Positions 20,897-29,854 of a stretch of 64,000 nucleotides of DNA are shown here, piece after piece (the stretch's first letter is position 1; each line of letters opens with the position of its first letter). The stretch lies in assembly GCA_947258585.1 (NCBI GenBank), contig CAMYIZ010000061.1, positions 28,041 to 92,040 on the forward strand, given 5' to 3'. The stretch is from an uncultured Haliea sp. (GTDB lineage: Bacteria > Pseudomonadota > Gammaproteobacteria > Pseudomonadales > Halieaceae). The notes beneath the pieces were generated by a model. That model was not told the DNA's origin. It worked only from the letters and a program-made list of their open reading frames with translations, and ran no database searches. Both the position numbers and the translations under genes were made by a program.

Positions 20897-21250
20897 TTAC
20901 ATGGTGTGGGTGGGCCGGTCGGAGCTCAGGGAACCCGCAAGATGGTTTTCAATCTTGCTGTTGGCGGCCGCATCCTGCTCGCTGAACTGCACGCCGATAC
21001 CGGCAGTCCGGTTGCCCTGGGCGCCCCGGGGGGTAACCCAGACCACCCGGCCGGAAATGGGGATCTTCTCCGGTTCGTCCATCAGGGTCAGCAACATGAA
21101 TACCTCGTCGCCAACGCTGTAGCTCTTGTTGGTGGGTACAAACAGGCCGCCGTGGTTGAGGAAGGGCATGTAGGCAGAATACAGCACCGCCTTGTCCTTG
21201 ATGGTAAGCGACAGAATGCCGTTGCGACTGCCTGCAGCTGTGTCACTCAT
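20897..21250 (-). CDS. pilZ: PilZ domain protein (type IV pilus PilZ type)
   Basis: A 117-residue PilZ-domain protein, last gene of the mltG-tmk-holB-pilZ run, as in Pseudomonas. It shows NHGGLFVPTNKSYSVGDEV and the beta-barrel strands ISGRVVWVTPRG and GIGVQFSEQD. The N-terminal RxxxR motif needed for cyclic-di-GMP binding is not seen, in keeping with canonical PilZ, which acts in pilus assembly without binding the nucleotide. It overlaps holB by four bases. No other pilus gene is in this window. Confidence 0.88.
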   Translation of the reverse strand: MSDTAAGSRNGILSLTIKDKAVLYSAYMPFLNHGGLFVPTNKSYSVGDEVFMLLTLMDEPEKIPISGRVVWVTPRGAQGNRTAGIGVQFSEQDAAANSKIENHLAGSLSSDRPTHTM

Positions 21251-22251
21251 GATTGCGTCTCCCTGGTCCAGGTGGGCATAGTAGCATTGCTCCCGCGCTT
21301 GCCAAAGCTGTCGCGCAGCCCGATCAACACCGTCTCCACCATCAGCTGCGGGTTCGGATTCGAGCCGGCTGCGACCGCGCCGCGCAAGGCTTGCAAACGA
21401 TCCAACAGGCGAAACAGGTCCCGCCCGGCGCGCAAACTGCCCGCATCCTGCCGGCGCAGGTACTGCTGGACGAATACCGCGATTTCCTCCAGCGCCAGGG
21501 CCGGATCAAGCTGACCGAACAAGGTGGCAACCGCAGCGACCGCGGGCTCTCCGCCAGCCAGGGCTTGCAAACCTGCCTGGCGCGCCTGGAGGCCGTCGCT
21601 CCCAGACTCGCGGTACAGTCGTTCTGCCCGCAATGGCATGCCCGACGCCAGGCGCAACAGTTCAGCGCTGGTATCCCCAGAGCCAGTCAGGTGATTGAGC
21701 CAGGGCAGGCACTGCTGCGCGGAGGGTAGCGCCAGCTTCAGCAGCTGGCAGCGTGAACGCACCGTAGCGGGTACACCCTGCAAGCGCTCGCAGGCCAGAA
21801 TGATATGGGTACCGCCGGCGGGTTCCTCCAGGCACTTGAGCAGGGCATTTGCAGCGCTGGTGGTCATGGCCTCGGCCGGCTCCAGCACCAGAACCTTGCG
21901 ACTGCCAAATCCCGCGGTGCGGAACGCGAACGCGATCGCGTCCCGGACCTGCTCAATCTTGATCACCTTGCTCTTGCCTTCCGGTTGCAGCCAGCGAAAA
22001 TCGCCGTGACTGCCGGACTGGCTGTAGCGGCAAGCGGGGCAGTGGCCGCAGTTGTGTCCCGCCTCCGGCTGGTGGCACAACAGCAGGCGGGCCAGGGCCA
22101 GCGCCAGACGCGCCTTGCCAATATCCGCCGGCCCCGCCAACAACAAGGCGTGGGGCAGCTGACCTGACTCCAGCTGCCCCTGCAACCGGCTCCACGCCGC
22201 GCCCTGCCACGGCAAGGGCGCGCTGACGGCAGGCAGCTCTGACAGGTTCAT
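21247..22251 (-). CDS. holB: DNA polymerase III delta-prime subunit
   Basis: Clamp-loader subunit of the replicative polymerase. 334 residues. The AAA+ domain begins LLAGPADIGKARLALALARLL, followed by the zinc-binding cysteines of CGHCPACRYSQSG. VLEPAEAMTTSAANALLKCLEEP is the usual sensor region. The P-loop is degenerate (no GKT/GKS), which is normal for delta-prime, an ATPase-inactive stator. It overlaps tmk and pilZ by four bases on either side, so all three are probably co-translated. Confidence 0.92.
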   Translation of the reverse strand: MNLSELPAVSAPLPWQGAAWSRLQGQLESGQLPHALLLAGPADIGKARLALALARLLLCHQPEAGHNCGHCPACRYSQSGSHGDFRWLQPEGKSKVIKIEQVRDAIAFAFRTAGFGSRKVLVLEPAEAMTTSAANALLKCLEEPAGGTHIILACERLQGVPATVRSRCQLLKLALPSAQQCLPWLNHLTGSGDTSAELLRLASGMPLRAERLYRESGSDGLQARQAGLQALAGGEPAVAAVATLFGQLDPALALEEIAVFVQQYLRRQDAGSLRAGRDLFRLLDRLQALRGAVAAGSNPNPQLMVETVLIGLRDSFGKRGSNATMPTWTRETQS

Positions 22252-22907
22252 GCGCCACCCGGGTGGCGCGGACCCCAGCAGGCGTAGAGTTCCCTGCAGA
22301 TTTCCTGCAGGCGTTGCTGTACCTCCGGCAGGGGAAGGCTGGCATCGATCAGGTGATAGCGGCCACTGCTTTCCCGCGCCAGCTGCAAGTAGGTGTCACG
22401 CACCCTGTGGAAGAAAGCCAGCTGCTCCTGCTCAAAGCGATCCAGATCACCCCTGCCACGCACTCGCTCCAGGCCGGTTTCCACGGGTGCATCAAGCAGC
22501 AAGGTGTAATCGGGGCGCAGCTCGCCCTGCACCAGGGTTTCCAGGGTCCGTACCGCTGCGGCTGGCAAGCCACGCCCCCCGCACTGATAGGCATAGCTGG
22601 CGTCGGTAAAGCGATCGCAAATCACCCATTTCCCGGCCGCCAGTGCGGGCTGGATCACCTGCTGCAGGTGTTGCGCGCGCGCGGCAAACAACAGCAACAA
22701 CTCCGCCATCGGCGCCACGGGTTCGTCCCGCACCTGCAACAACACGCCGCGGACCTCCTCTCCCAGGCGGGTACCGCCGGGCTCTCGGGTAACCACCAGC
22801 TCTACACCGTGGCTCTCAAGATAGGTGGCGATAGCGGCGATATTGGTCGATTTACCGGCACCTTCACCGCCTTCCACGGTAATGAACAAGCCGCGCCCCA
22901 TTTGCAT
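22248..22907 (-). CDS. tmk: Thymidylate kinase
   Basis: Phosphorylates dTMP to dTDP. 219 residues. The P-loop is VEGGEGAGKSTN at the N-terminus; the dTMP-binding DRFTDASYAYQCGGRGL and the LID region RVRGRGDLDRFEQE are present. It lies three bases after mltG and overlaps holB by four, the conserved mltG-tmk-holB order. Confidence 0.95.
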   Translation of the reverse strand: MQMGRGLFITVEGGEGAGKSTNIAAIATYLESHGVELVVTREPGGTRLGEEVRGVLLQVRDEPVAPMAELLLLFAARAQHLQQVIQPALAAGKWVICDRFTDASYAYQCGGRGLPAAAVRTLETLVQGELRPDYTLLLDAPVETGLERVRGRGDLDRFEQEQLAFFHRVRDTYLQLARESSGRYHLIDASLPLPEVQQRLQEICRELYACWGPRHPGGA

Positions 22908-22910
22908 CCC

Positions 22911-23963
22911 TTATTGCGTCTCCGGTGTCGAGCGATAGTCATCCCGTCGCTTGAGTTGATATTTCCGCACAGCCCGTTCGTGGCCCTCGAGGGTGGCGTT
23001 GAACTCGTGGGTGCCGTCTCCCCGCGCCACGAAATACAGCGCATCGCCCGCTGCGGGCTGCAGCGCCGCATGAATTGCGGCGCGCCCCGGCAAGGCAATT
23101 GGCGTGGGCGGCAAGCCATCGTGACGGTAGGTATTGTACAGATTGTCCACATCACGCAAATGCTGCCGACGCAGATTGCCGTCAAAGGCATCACCCAGGC
23201 CGTAGATGATAGTCGGGTCGGTTTGCAGGCGCATACCGAGCGTCAGGCGTCGCACAAACACCCCGGCGATCTCCTCTCGCTCCTCCGGCACACCGGTCTC
23301 GCGTTCAATAATCGAGGCCATGATCAGGGCTTCGTAGGGAGTGGCATAGGGAAGGTCCGGGGCGCGTCGCTCCCATTCGGCCTCCAGTGCCTCCAGCATT
23401 GCCCGGTGAGCGCGCCGGAGGATGTCCAGGTCGCTGGTGCCGCGCTCGTAACGATAGGACTCCGGCAGGAAAAGCCCCTCTGCCGCCTCCCACGGCGCGA
23501 CCAGCTGCAACAGGCGGGGATCGCCCACACCGGCGAGGGTATTCTCCAGCACCGGCTCTGCCCTCAGGATATCCACGGCACGGCCGAGCACAATGCCCTC
23601 GGGCAGCGTCACCTGGTACTGGATCACCTGGCCGCTCACCAGGAGCTCCAGTAGCGACCCGGTGTTCAGGCCGGGCGCAAGCCGGTATTCACCCCGGCGG
23701 ATACGCGCATCCAAACCCCGGTAACGGGCCCAGGCGACCAGCAATTCAGGGTGCGGCAGGACCCCCTCGTCACGCAAGCGATTGGCGACGCTGCGGAGGC
23801 TGTCTCCGGGCTGCACCAGCAGCACCGTGCCGCTCTCGGGCAGTGGCAGTGGCGTCCGCCAGCGCTGCACCGCAACGGCCGCCACCAGCGCCACCGCCAG
23901 TACCGACAGCAGCCCCAGGACTGATAGTAGCCGCACTGCTCTTGAGGGTGCTGTCGGGCTCAC
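22911..23963 (-). CDS. mltG: Endolytic murein transglycosylase MltG
   Basis: Inner-membrane enzyme that cleaves nascent peptidoglycan strands. Start chosen at GTG 23963, whose last two bases form the pabC stop (GTGA); this yields 350 residues, the family norm. A longer open frame upstream merely overlaps pabC. One N-terminal transmembrane helix (LLSVLGLLSVLAVALVAAVA) precedes a LysM-like segment (VQPGDSLRSVANRL). The YceG catalytic domain follows, with the active-site glutamate region MASIIERETGVPEER and LQTDPTIIYGLG. Confidence 0.93.
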   Translation of the reverse strand: MSPTAPSRAVRLLSVLGLLSVLAVALVAAVAVQRWRTPLPLPESGTVLLVQPGDSLRSVANRLRDEGVLPHPELLVAWARYRGLDARIRRGEYRLAPGLNTGSLLELLVSGQVIQYQVTLPEGIVLGRAVDILRAEPVLENTLAGVGDPRLLQLVAPWEAAEGLFLPESYRYERGTSDLDILRRAHRAMLEALEAEWERRAPDLPYATPYEALIMASIIERETGVPEEREEIAGVFVRRLTLGMRLQTDPTIIYGLGDAFDGNLRRQHLRDVDNLYNTYRHDGLPPTPIALPGRAAIHAALQPAAGDALYFVARGDGTHEFNATLEGHERAVRKYQLKRRDDYRSTPETQ

Positions 23964-24799
23964 TCCCGCAGGCACTCCAGGTAAGCCGTGTGCAGGCGCC
24001 GGGTCACCGGATGCTCCACCCAGCAACGGTCTCGAAACGTGCCCACCGGGCGCAGGCCAATGACGCTGTTGCAGTAGAACAGTTCGTTCGCAGCCAGCAG
24101 CTGGGAGAGTTCCAGCCGGGTTTCTGCGGCCTGCAAGCCGCAATCCGCCGCCAGACGCTCCAGTATCAGGCGCCGTCGGGTACCCGCAATGCCCGCTTCG
24201 TCCAGGGACGGCGTCAACAGGCGTTTCCCGGCCACCAGAAACAGGTTGCCCGCAGAAACCGACAGCGGCATGCCCGACTGATCCAGCATCAGGACTTCAT
24301 CGCAGCTGTGCGGATCACAATCTGCTGCGGCAAGTACCTGTTCCAGGCGGTTGAGATGTTTCAGACCCGCCAGCAGGGGCTGGCGCCCCCAGCGCACAGA
24401 GGTCTCTCCCAGTCGCGCAGGGGCTGGCAGCCCGGAGGGGGCATCGACCGGTGGCGACACAGTGATGATCACCCGCGGTCGGCAATCCGCCGGCGGCGCA
24501 TAGCCTCGCGGGCCACCGCCGCGGCTGACAGTGAGCCGCAACACCCGGAAAAGGTCAGTGTCCGGCTCGGCCGCCGCAGCCTGGGCGAGGTAATCGCAGA
24601 CAGAATCCATGCAATCGGGAAAGCGCAAACGCTGCAGGCCGACGCGCAGGCGATCCAGGTGCAGCTCTTGCAGCAGGAGCCGCGAGCCGCGCAGCAGCAG
24701 GGTCTCGAACAGTCCATCCCCATAGGCGAACGCCCGGTCAGGCAGCTCAAGTGCGCTGGCGGGAGCGCCGTCTATCCAGATGCTGGTCTCCCCCACCAC
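23960..24799 (-). CDS. pabC: Aminodeoxychorismate lyase
   Basis: PLP enzyme releasing p-aminobenzoate for folate synthesis. Class IV aminotransferase features: DRAFAYGDGLFETLLL near the start, PLP lysine in GLKHLNRLEQV, and FLVAGKRLLTPSLDEAGIAGTRR. The start is ambiguous. In-frame GTGs lie at 24799 and 24796 without a clear ribosome-binding site. An attractive ATG at 24810-24808, overlapping the fabF stop as TGATG, is out of frame and runs only 12 codons. One extra base near 24800 would restore a continuous frame, so a small indel is possible. Confidence 0.88.
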   Translation of the reverse strand: MVGETSIWIDGAPASALELPDRAFAYGDGLFETLLLRGSRLLLQELHLDRLRVGLQRLRFPDCMDSVCDYLAQAAAAEPDTDLFRVLRLTVSRGGGPRGYAPPADCRPRVIITVSPPVDAPSGLPAPARLGETSVRWGRQPLLAGLKHLNRLEQVLAAADCDPHSCDEVLMLDQSGMPLSVSAGNLFLVAGKRLLTPSLDEAGIAGTRRRLILERLAADCGLQAAETRLELSQLLAANELFYCNSVIGLRPVGTFRDRCWVEHPVTRRLHTAYLECLRE

Positions 24800-24809
24800 G
24801 CGTTCGGCA

Positions 24810-26051
24810 TCAGCCGGGCTGACTGAACAACAACGAACCGTTGGTGCCGCCGAAGCCAAATGAATTCGAGAGGGCGTGCCGTATCGGCCTTTCCTGGGCA
24901 GTATGGGGTACGTAGTTGAGGTGGCAACCCTCGTCGGGGTTGTCGAGATTGATGGTGGGCGGAGCCACCTGGTCGCGCAGCGCCAGGATGGTGAAAATGG
25001 CTTCCACCGCGCCGGCAGCACCGAGCAGGTGCCCGATCATGGACTTGGTGGAACTGACCGCCACCGCCCCGGCGGCGCTACCGAGCACGGACTCTATTGC
25101 CCGGCTCTCCGCCAGATCGCCGGCGTTCGTCGATGTACCGTGGGCGTTGATATAGTCGATCTGGTCCACGGGGACACCGGCGTCGCGAATGGCATTGCGC
25201 ATTGCGGCCGCGGCACCACGGCCATCCTCCGGAGGCAGGGTCATGTGGTAGGCGTCCCCACTCATGCCAAAACCGGTAATCTCCGCGTAGATGTTTGCCC
25301 CGCGCGCCCTGGCGAACTCGTACTCTTCGATCATCAGCACACCGGCGCCATCGCCGAGCACAAAGCCATCGCGATCGCGATCCCAGGGACGGGAAGCTGC
25401 AGCCGGGTCATCGTTGCGCGTGGACAAGGCGCGGGCGGCGGCAAAACCGCCGAGACCGACCGGAGTGGTCGCCATCTCGGCGCCGCCCACCAGCATTGCG
25501 TCCGCATCGCCCAGGGCAATCAAGCGGGCGCCGAGACCGATGTTGTGGGTACCGGAGGTACAGGCGGTTACCACGGCCAGATTGGGGCCCTGCAGATTGA
25601 AGCGCACTGACAGGTTGCCGGAAATCATGTTAATGATGGAGCCGGGGACGAAAAACGGGGAAATCTTGCGCGGACCGGAGTTGGCCACGATCGCCGCGTT
25701 TTTTTCGATCTGTCCGATGCCGCCAATACCGGAACCGATGGCGCAGCCCACGCGGTCCGCATTCGCCTCGGTAATTTCCAGGCCTGAATCCTGCATGGCC
25801 TGGATGCCGGCGGCCATGCCGAACTGTACAAAGATATCCATCTTGCGGGCGTCTTTGTCGCTGAAATAGGGACTGGTATCGAAGCCCCTGACGCTGGCAC
25901 TGAAGCGGGTGCTGTAGGCGGCCACATCGAAATCGACTATCGGCGCGACCCCGCTCTTGCCTGCCAGAATATTCTGCCAGGTCTCGGCGACACCCAACCC
26001 CAAGGGGCTGACCATGCCGAGGCCTGTGACTACTACGCGTCTGCCGATCAC
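24810..26051 (-). CDS. fabF: Beta-ketoacyl-ACP synthase II
   Basis: Condensing enzyme elongating acyl-ACP with malonyl-ACP. The catalytic triad is visible: Cys in [11 protein letters not shown], His in [11 protein letters not shown] and His in [14 protein letters not shown] 26051 is preferred as start ([14 protein letters not shown]), because GGGGAG lies eight bases upstream; the GTG at 26060 overlaps that motif and leaves no spacing. About 413 residues, family length. Downstream of acpP behind a possible partial terminator. Confidence 0.95.
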   Translation of the reverse strand: MIGRRVVVTGLGMVSPLGLGVAETWQNILAGKSGVAPIVDFDVAAYSTRFSASVRGFDTSPYFSDKDARKMDIFVQFGMAAGIQAMQDSGLEITEANADRVGCAIGSGIGGIGQIEKNAAIVANSGPRKISPFFVPGSIINMISGNLSVRFNLQGPNLAVVTACTSGTHNIGLGARLIALGDADAMLVGGAEMATTPVGLGGFAAARALSTRNDDPAAASRPWDRDRDGFVLGDGAGVLMIEEYEFARARGANIYAEITGFGMSGDAYHMTLPPEDGRGAAAAMRNAIRDAGVPVDQIDYINAHGTSTNAGDLAESRAIESVLGSAAGAVAVSSTKSMIGHLLGAAGAVEAIFTILALRDQVAPPTINLDNPDEGCHLNYVPHTAQERPIRHALSNSFGFGGTNGSLLFSQPG

Positions 26052-26096
26052 CGCATGCACTCCCCGGTTGAATCAGGAACTGGAAGCATAAATAAG

Positions 26097-26131
26097 AAAA
26101 GCCGCCCTATCAAAGTATAGAAACGGCTTTC
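26097..26131 (-). terminator. Possible terminator between acpP and fabF
   Basis: Arms cggctttt (26124-26131) and aaaagccg (26097-26104) enclose 19 bases; on the minus strand the stem is followed by CTTATTT. This could reduce read-through so that acpP is expressed above fabF. Confidence 0.5.
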
Positions 26132-26150
26132 CAGTGTAGTGGGGGTTATA

Positions 26151-26387
26151 TCAGGCGAGATTTTCCTTGATGTAGTCGATCGCCAGTTTCACAGTGGTGA
26201 TTTTCTCGGCTTCTTCGTCGGGAATCTCGGTCTCGAACTCTTCTTCAAGAGCCATTACCAGTTCAACGGTATCCAGCGAATCGGCACCCAGATCTTCAAC
26301 GAATGAGGCCTCAGTCTGGACTTCTTCTTCTTTAACGCCAAGCTGTTCTGCGACAATCTTCTTAACGCGTTCTTCGATGCTGCTCAT
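26151..26387 (-). CDS. acpP: Acyl carrier protein
   Basis: 78-residue acidic carrier of fatty-acid intermediates. The 4'-phosphopantetheine attachment Ser37 is in [19 protein letters not shown]. It begins [20 protein letters not shown] as in most proteobacterial ACPs. It sits between fabG and fabF. The A/T-rich stretch at 26400-26500 upstream probably contains its own promoter, since ACP is made in large amounts. Confidence 0.97.
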   Translation of the reverse strand: MSSIEERVKKIVAEQLGVKEEEVQTEASFVEDLGADSLDTVELVMALEEEFETEIPDEEAEKITTVKLAIDYIKENLA

Positions 26388-26532
26388 TGTATTGGTAACT
26401 CCTGACTATTTAATTCTGAATGAAACCTGGTCACCCGGCCCGAGGCGGCATTTTACTCTGTTTTTACGCCGAGTAATAAATTTTTTTTAGGCCAGAACAC
26501 CCAGCCCTGAAGCCCCGCTCGAGCCCGCAACT

Positions 26533-27276
26533 TCAGGCCATGTTCATGCCGCCGTTGATGTGAATCGTTTCGCCGGTGATGTAGCCTGCCACTTCACTGC
26601 ATAAAAAGCCAACCAGTGCACCGATTTCTTCTGCCTCACCCAGTCGCCCCAGGGGGATCTGTCCCAGCATCAGTCCGCGCTGGTCGTCGGACAGGGCGCG
26701 GGTCATATCGGTATCAATGAAGCCCGGGGCGACGCAGTTCACTGTCACTGCCCGGGACCCCAGTTCGCGTGCCAGGGCGCGGGAAAACCCCTCCGCTCCC
26801 GCCTTGCTGGCGGCGTAGTTGCTCTGCCCGGCGTTACCCATCGCGCCCACGACTGAAGTGATATTGACGATGCGACCCCAGCGCGCCTTGGTCATGCCAC
26901 GCAGACAGGCCTTGCTGACCCGGTAGAGCGCGTTCAGGTTGGTGTCAATGACCGACTGCCATTCATCCTCTTTCATCCGCATCAGGATATTGTCGCGGGT
27001 AATGCCGGCGTTATTGACCAGGACCAGTGGCGCGCCGAACTGCGCAGTTATGCCTTTCACCACGTCGTCGACGGCGAGCTGGTCGGCAACATCCAGAGTC
27101 ATGCCGCAGCCGGAAAAACCGCCTGTGCGGAGATAATCGCTGATGGCGACAGCACCGGCCTCAGTGGTGGCCGTGCCTACGACGGTGTATCCGTCCCCTG
27201 CCAGTTGCTCGGCGATGGCGCGACCGATTCCCCTGCTGGCGCCAGTCACCAGGGCCACTTTACTCTCGTTGCTCAT
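26533..27276 (-). CDS. fabG: 3-oxoacyl-ACP reductase
   Basis: NADPH-dependent reductase of the elongation cycle, short-chain dehydrogenase fold. Cofactor motif TGASRGIGRAIAEQL, NNAGITRDNILMRM, catalytic Ser in NITSVVGAMGNAG and Tyr/Lys in SNYAASKAG. 247 residues, family length. Located between fabD and acpP in the standard order. Confidence 0.96.
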   Translation of the reverse strand: MSNESKVALVTGASRGIGRAIAEQLAGDGYTVVGTATTEAGAVAISDYLRTGGFSGCGMTLDVADQLAVDDVVKGITAQFGAPLVLVNNAGITRDNILMRMKEDEWQSVIDTNLNALYRVSKACLRGMTKARWGRIVNITSVVGAMGNAGQSNYAASKAGAEGFSRALARELGSRAVTVNCVAPGFIDTDMTRALSDDQRGLMLGQIPLGRLGEAEEIGALVGFLCSEVAGYITGETIHINGGMNMA

Positions 27277-27308
27277 AGGTTTTTTCTCCGTGCGTTAGCG
27301 ATGGCTGT

Positions 27309-28262
27309 TCACGCCCCTGCAAGCTGGGCCATTGCGTCCTGCAGGCCCGCAGGCTCTTCCAGGGAGTAGCTGTTGAGTTCCCCGTCGATACGCTTGTTGA
27401 GACCGCTGAGTACCTTGCCGGGGCCGCATTCCACGACATGGCGCACACCCTGGGCGGCCATGTACTGGACGCAGCGTGTCCACTGCACCGGGCTGTAGAT
27501 CTGCTCTACCAGGAGGCTGCGGATACGCTCGGGGCTGGTCTCGGGTAGTGCATGCACGTTGTGTACCACCGGAATCGCAGGAGCGGCCAAGGCCACGGAG
27601 GCCAGTGCCGCTTCCAGCTTTTCGCCAGCGGGGCGCATCAGAACCGTATGGAAAGGCGCGCTGACCGGCAGGGGCATGGCCCGCTTGGCCCCGGCGGCCT
27701 TGAGCGCGACACCCGCCCGCTCTACGGCGGCAGCGTGACCGGCAATCACCACCTGTCCCGGGGAGTTGAAATTCACCGCCGCCACTTCACCGTTCCCTTC
27801 AGCGGCGATCTCGGCACAGATGCGGTTGATGCTGTCGTCATCGAGGCCGATGATGGCCGCCATGGCGCCCTCACCTACCGGCACTGCGGTCTGCATGAAC
27901 TCGCCGCGCTGGCGCACCAAGCGCACGGCGTCGGCAAAGTCCAGCGACCCCGCGCAGACCAGGGCCGAGAATTCACCGAGGCTGTGCCCCGCCAGCAGCG
28001 CCGGCGGCGTACCGCCCGCCGCTACCCAGGCGCGCCACAGGGCCACGCTGGACGTCAGCAGCACCGGCTGGGTCGTCGCGGTCAGGTTCAGGGCCTCCTG
28101 CGGGCCGGTTTGCACCAGGGTCCAGAGGTCGAGACCCAGGGCCTCGCCCGCCTCGGCAAAAGTGTCGCGAACGGCAGGGAATTCGGCGTGCGCAGCGGCG
28201 AGCATGCCGACCTTCTGTGAACCCTGGCCCGGAAATACAAATGCGGTATGGCTGGTGGTCAT
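27309..28262 (-). CDS. fabD: Malonyl-CoA:ACP transacylase
   Basis: Loads malonyl groups onto ACP. The nucleophile Ser94 is in GHSLGEFSAL, the catalytic His in SAPFHTVLM, and the N-terminal AFVFPGQGSQKVGML is diagnostic. ATG 28262 (MTTSHTAFVFPG) is preferred over the TTG nine codons upstream: homologues begin a few residues before FPGQGSQ, and AAGGAG lies 12 bases ahead. 317 residues. Unusually, rpmF lies directly upstream, with no plsX or fabH in between. Confidence 0.94.
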   Translation of the reverse strand: MTTSHTAFVFPGQGSQKVGMLAAAHAEFPAVRDTFAEAGEALGLDLWTLVQTGPQEALNLTATTQPVLLTSSVALWRAWVAAGGTPPALLAGHSLGEFSALVCAGSLDFADAVRLVRQRGEFMQTAVPVGEGAMAAIIGLDDDSINRICAEIAAEGNGEVAAVNFNSPGQVVIAGHAAAVERAGVALKAAGAKRAMPLPVSAPFHTVLMRPAGEKLEAALASVALAAPAIPVVHNVHALPETSPERIRSLLVEQIYSPVQWTRCVQYMAAQGVRHVVECGPGKVLSGLNKRIDGELNSYSLEEPAGLQDAMAQLAGA

Positions 28263-28363
28263 GGTGGGGACATTCTCCTTGGCAAGCAAAGGGCCGGTTC
28301 AGGCGGTAACCAACAATGCCTGTCGACAGTGTAGAACATGGGGGAAAGTGCTACAGAAACGCG

Positions 28364-28387
28364 AAACGGGAGCCTGGGCTCCCGTTT
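28364..28387 (-). terminator. Hairpin between rpmF and fabD
   Basis: Perfect 10-base arms aaacgggagc (28364-28373) and gctcccgttt (28378-28387) with a 4-base loop. Only a short T3 run follows on the minus strand, so termination may be partial. Confidence 0.55.
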
Positions 28388-28455
28388 GCGATAACAAGTG
28401 CGATCGGCACAGATGCGGCTTGATGCCTGCAGCGCCGGTCGGATCGGTGACGATC

Positions 28456-28638
28456 TTACTCGTCGTTTCCAGTATTGACGACTTTCTTGCCGCGGTAGAA
28501 ACCGTCAGCGGTCACGTGGTGACGACGGTGAGTTTCACCGGAAGTCTGATCCACGCTGAGGGTCGGGCCGGTCAGCGAGTCGTGGGAACGACGCATGCCG
28601 CGGCGTGAACGTGATTTCTTGTCCTGTTGAACAGCCAT
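28456..28638 (-). CDS. rpmF: 50S ribosomal protein L32
   Basis: 60-residue basic ribosomal protein beginning [20 protein letters not shown], followed by [20 protein letters not shown]. It belongs to the zinc-free class, with no CxxC pairs. Three bases after yceD, the conserved yceD-rpmF pair; expected to be co-transcribed with it. Confidence 0.97.
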   Translation of the reverse strand: MAVQQDKKSRSRRGMRRSHDSLTGPTLSVDQTSGETHRRHHVTADGFYRGKKVVNTGNDE

Positions 28639-28641
28639 GTC

Positions 28642-29178
28642 TTACTCCTGATGGGTATCGCCGGGCTTTAACTGCGCCAGCACGTCAAACGGGTTGGACT
28701 TTTTCGGGGGCTCGTCTGCTTCGGGCTCCGCGGTCAGGTCCGCCAAAACTGTGTTGCAATCCGCCTGTTCGTGGTAGCTGAAAGGTGGCAGCGCCAAAAT
28801 CAACTCGTCCTCGACCAGTTCCCGCAGCGAATACTCTTCCTCCGCCACAATCACCGGATCCAGCCAGGCTGGCAAATGCCGGGCCTGCTCATCCGTCCAG
28901 ACCACCGCCAGGGTACTGTCTGTGTGCAATTGTGCCGGCATGGGCTGCAGGCACCGCTGGCAGGTTACTGTCACCTCACTGTCAGTGACAACCTGCACAA
29001 GATACCTGCCCTCCTCGTCCCGGGACAGTGTCAATACCGCCTCGACAACGCCCTCGTCTGCAGCCAGCAGATCCCGAAAACGGGGCAAATCCAGCGGTTT
29101 CAACATGCCCCTGACGGTCGCACCACGCGAGGCGGCCTTGCGGACATCCAGCGTGCCGGGGAGGGGGTCGGTCAACAT
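28642..29178 (-). CDS. yceD: YceD/DUF177 family protein
   Basis: 178 residues. The family motif CQRCLQPMPAQL is followed by VDDEL-like REVLVEDELILALP and a late cysteine in QADCNTVLADL. YceD homologues affect 23S rRNA levels and are almost always beside rpmF, as here. The C-terminal PPKKSNPFDVLAQLK segment is typical. The 97 bases to maf upstream form a divergent promoter region containing TTTTCCCC and A/T-rich runs. Confidence 0.9.
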   Translation of the reverse strand: MLTDPLPGTLDVRKAASRGATVRGMLKPLDLPRFRDLLAADEGVVEAVLTLSRDEEGRYLVQVVTDSEVTVTCQRCLQPMPAQLHTDSTLAVVWTDEQARHLPAWLDPVIVAEEEYSLRELVEDELILALPPFSYHEQADCNTVLADLTAEPEADEPPKKSNPFDVLAQLKPGDTHQE

Positions 29179-29275
29179 AGGCGCGCATCATAGGGGCGGT
29201 TTTCCCCTTTGTCAAAAAAATTCTTTAGAATACAACCAGTTCAGGGCGCCAGCCCGCCGCCACGGAAAATCGCTG

Positions 29276-29854
29276 ATGGATCTGATTCTCGCCTCGACCT
29301 CTCCCTACCGCCGGGCCCTGCTACAGCGGCTGCAACTGCCGTTTCGCTGCCTTGCGCCGGCTGTGGACGAAACCCCGCTGCCGGGAGAGGCTCCCGGCGC
29401 CCTCGCCGCGCGTCTGGCGCTGGCCAAGGCGCACTCCATCGCCAGTACCCACCCGTCTTGCCTGGTGATTGGCAGCGACCAGGTGGCCTCCCTGGAGGGC
29501 ACCCTGCTTGGCAAGCCCGGCAATCATGCCAATGCCAGGGCGCAGCTGCTGGCCAGCGCCGGCAAGGAGGTCCGGTTTTTTACCGGCCTCACCCTGTGCT
29601 GCCGGGACACCGGCTTCGAGGCCACTGTGGTAGAGCCTTTTTCCGTACAGTTTCGCCACCTGGCCCCTGCGGCCATCGACAACTACCTGGCTCGCGAGCA
29701 GCCCTTTGACTGTGCAGGCAGCTTCAAATGCGAGGGACTGGGTATCGCCCTGTTCCAGCGCATGCTCGGGGACGACCCCTCCAGCCTGGAGGGCCTGCCG
29801 CTGATCGCCCTTACCAGCCTGCTGGAGCGGGCGGGCTACCCGGTCCTGGCGTGA
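29276..29854 (+). CDS. Maf-family nucleotide pyrophosphatase (YceF type)
   Basis: Hydrolyses non-canonical nucleoside triphosphates; YceF-type members act on 7-methyl-GTP. The diagnostic N-terminal LILASTSPYRRALLQRL, substrate region VIGSDQVASLEGTLLGKPG and SFKCEGLGIALFQRM are present. The correct start is ATG 29276; the long in-frame extension back to 28922 overlaps yceD antisense and is not real. 192 residues. Its last 19 bases overlap the HAD phosphatase gene in convergent orientation. Confidence 0.92.
   Translation: MDLILASTSPYRRALLQRLQLPFRCLAPAVDETPLPGEAPGALAARLALAKAHSIASTHPSCLVIGSDQVASLEGTLLGKPGNHANARAQLLASAGKEVRFFTGLTLCCRDTGFEATVVEPFSVQFRHLAPAAIDNYLAREQPFDCAGSFKCEGLGIALFQRMLGDDPSSLEGLPLIALTSLLERAGYPVLA

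Noticed and set aside
21247..22251. Loss of the Walker A lysine/threonine in holB as a defect
   Set aside because: Delta-prime subunits normally have a degenerate P-loop, so this is ordinary.
23964..24143. 60-residue N-terminal extension of mltG
   Set aside because: Lies inside pabC and would precede the transmembrane anchor with unrelated sequence; GTG 23963 fits family length.
24808..24810. ATG overlapping the fabF stop as a pabC start
   Set aside because: Out of frame with PabC; encodes only 12 codons before TAG.
28922..29275. 118-residue N-terminal extension of maf
   Set aside because: Antisense to yceD; the Maf family starts at LILASTSP.
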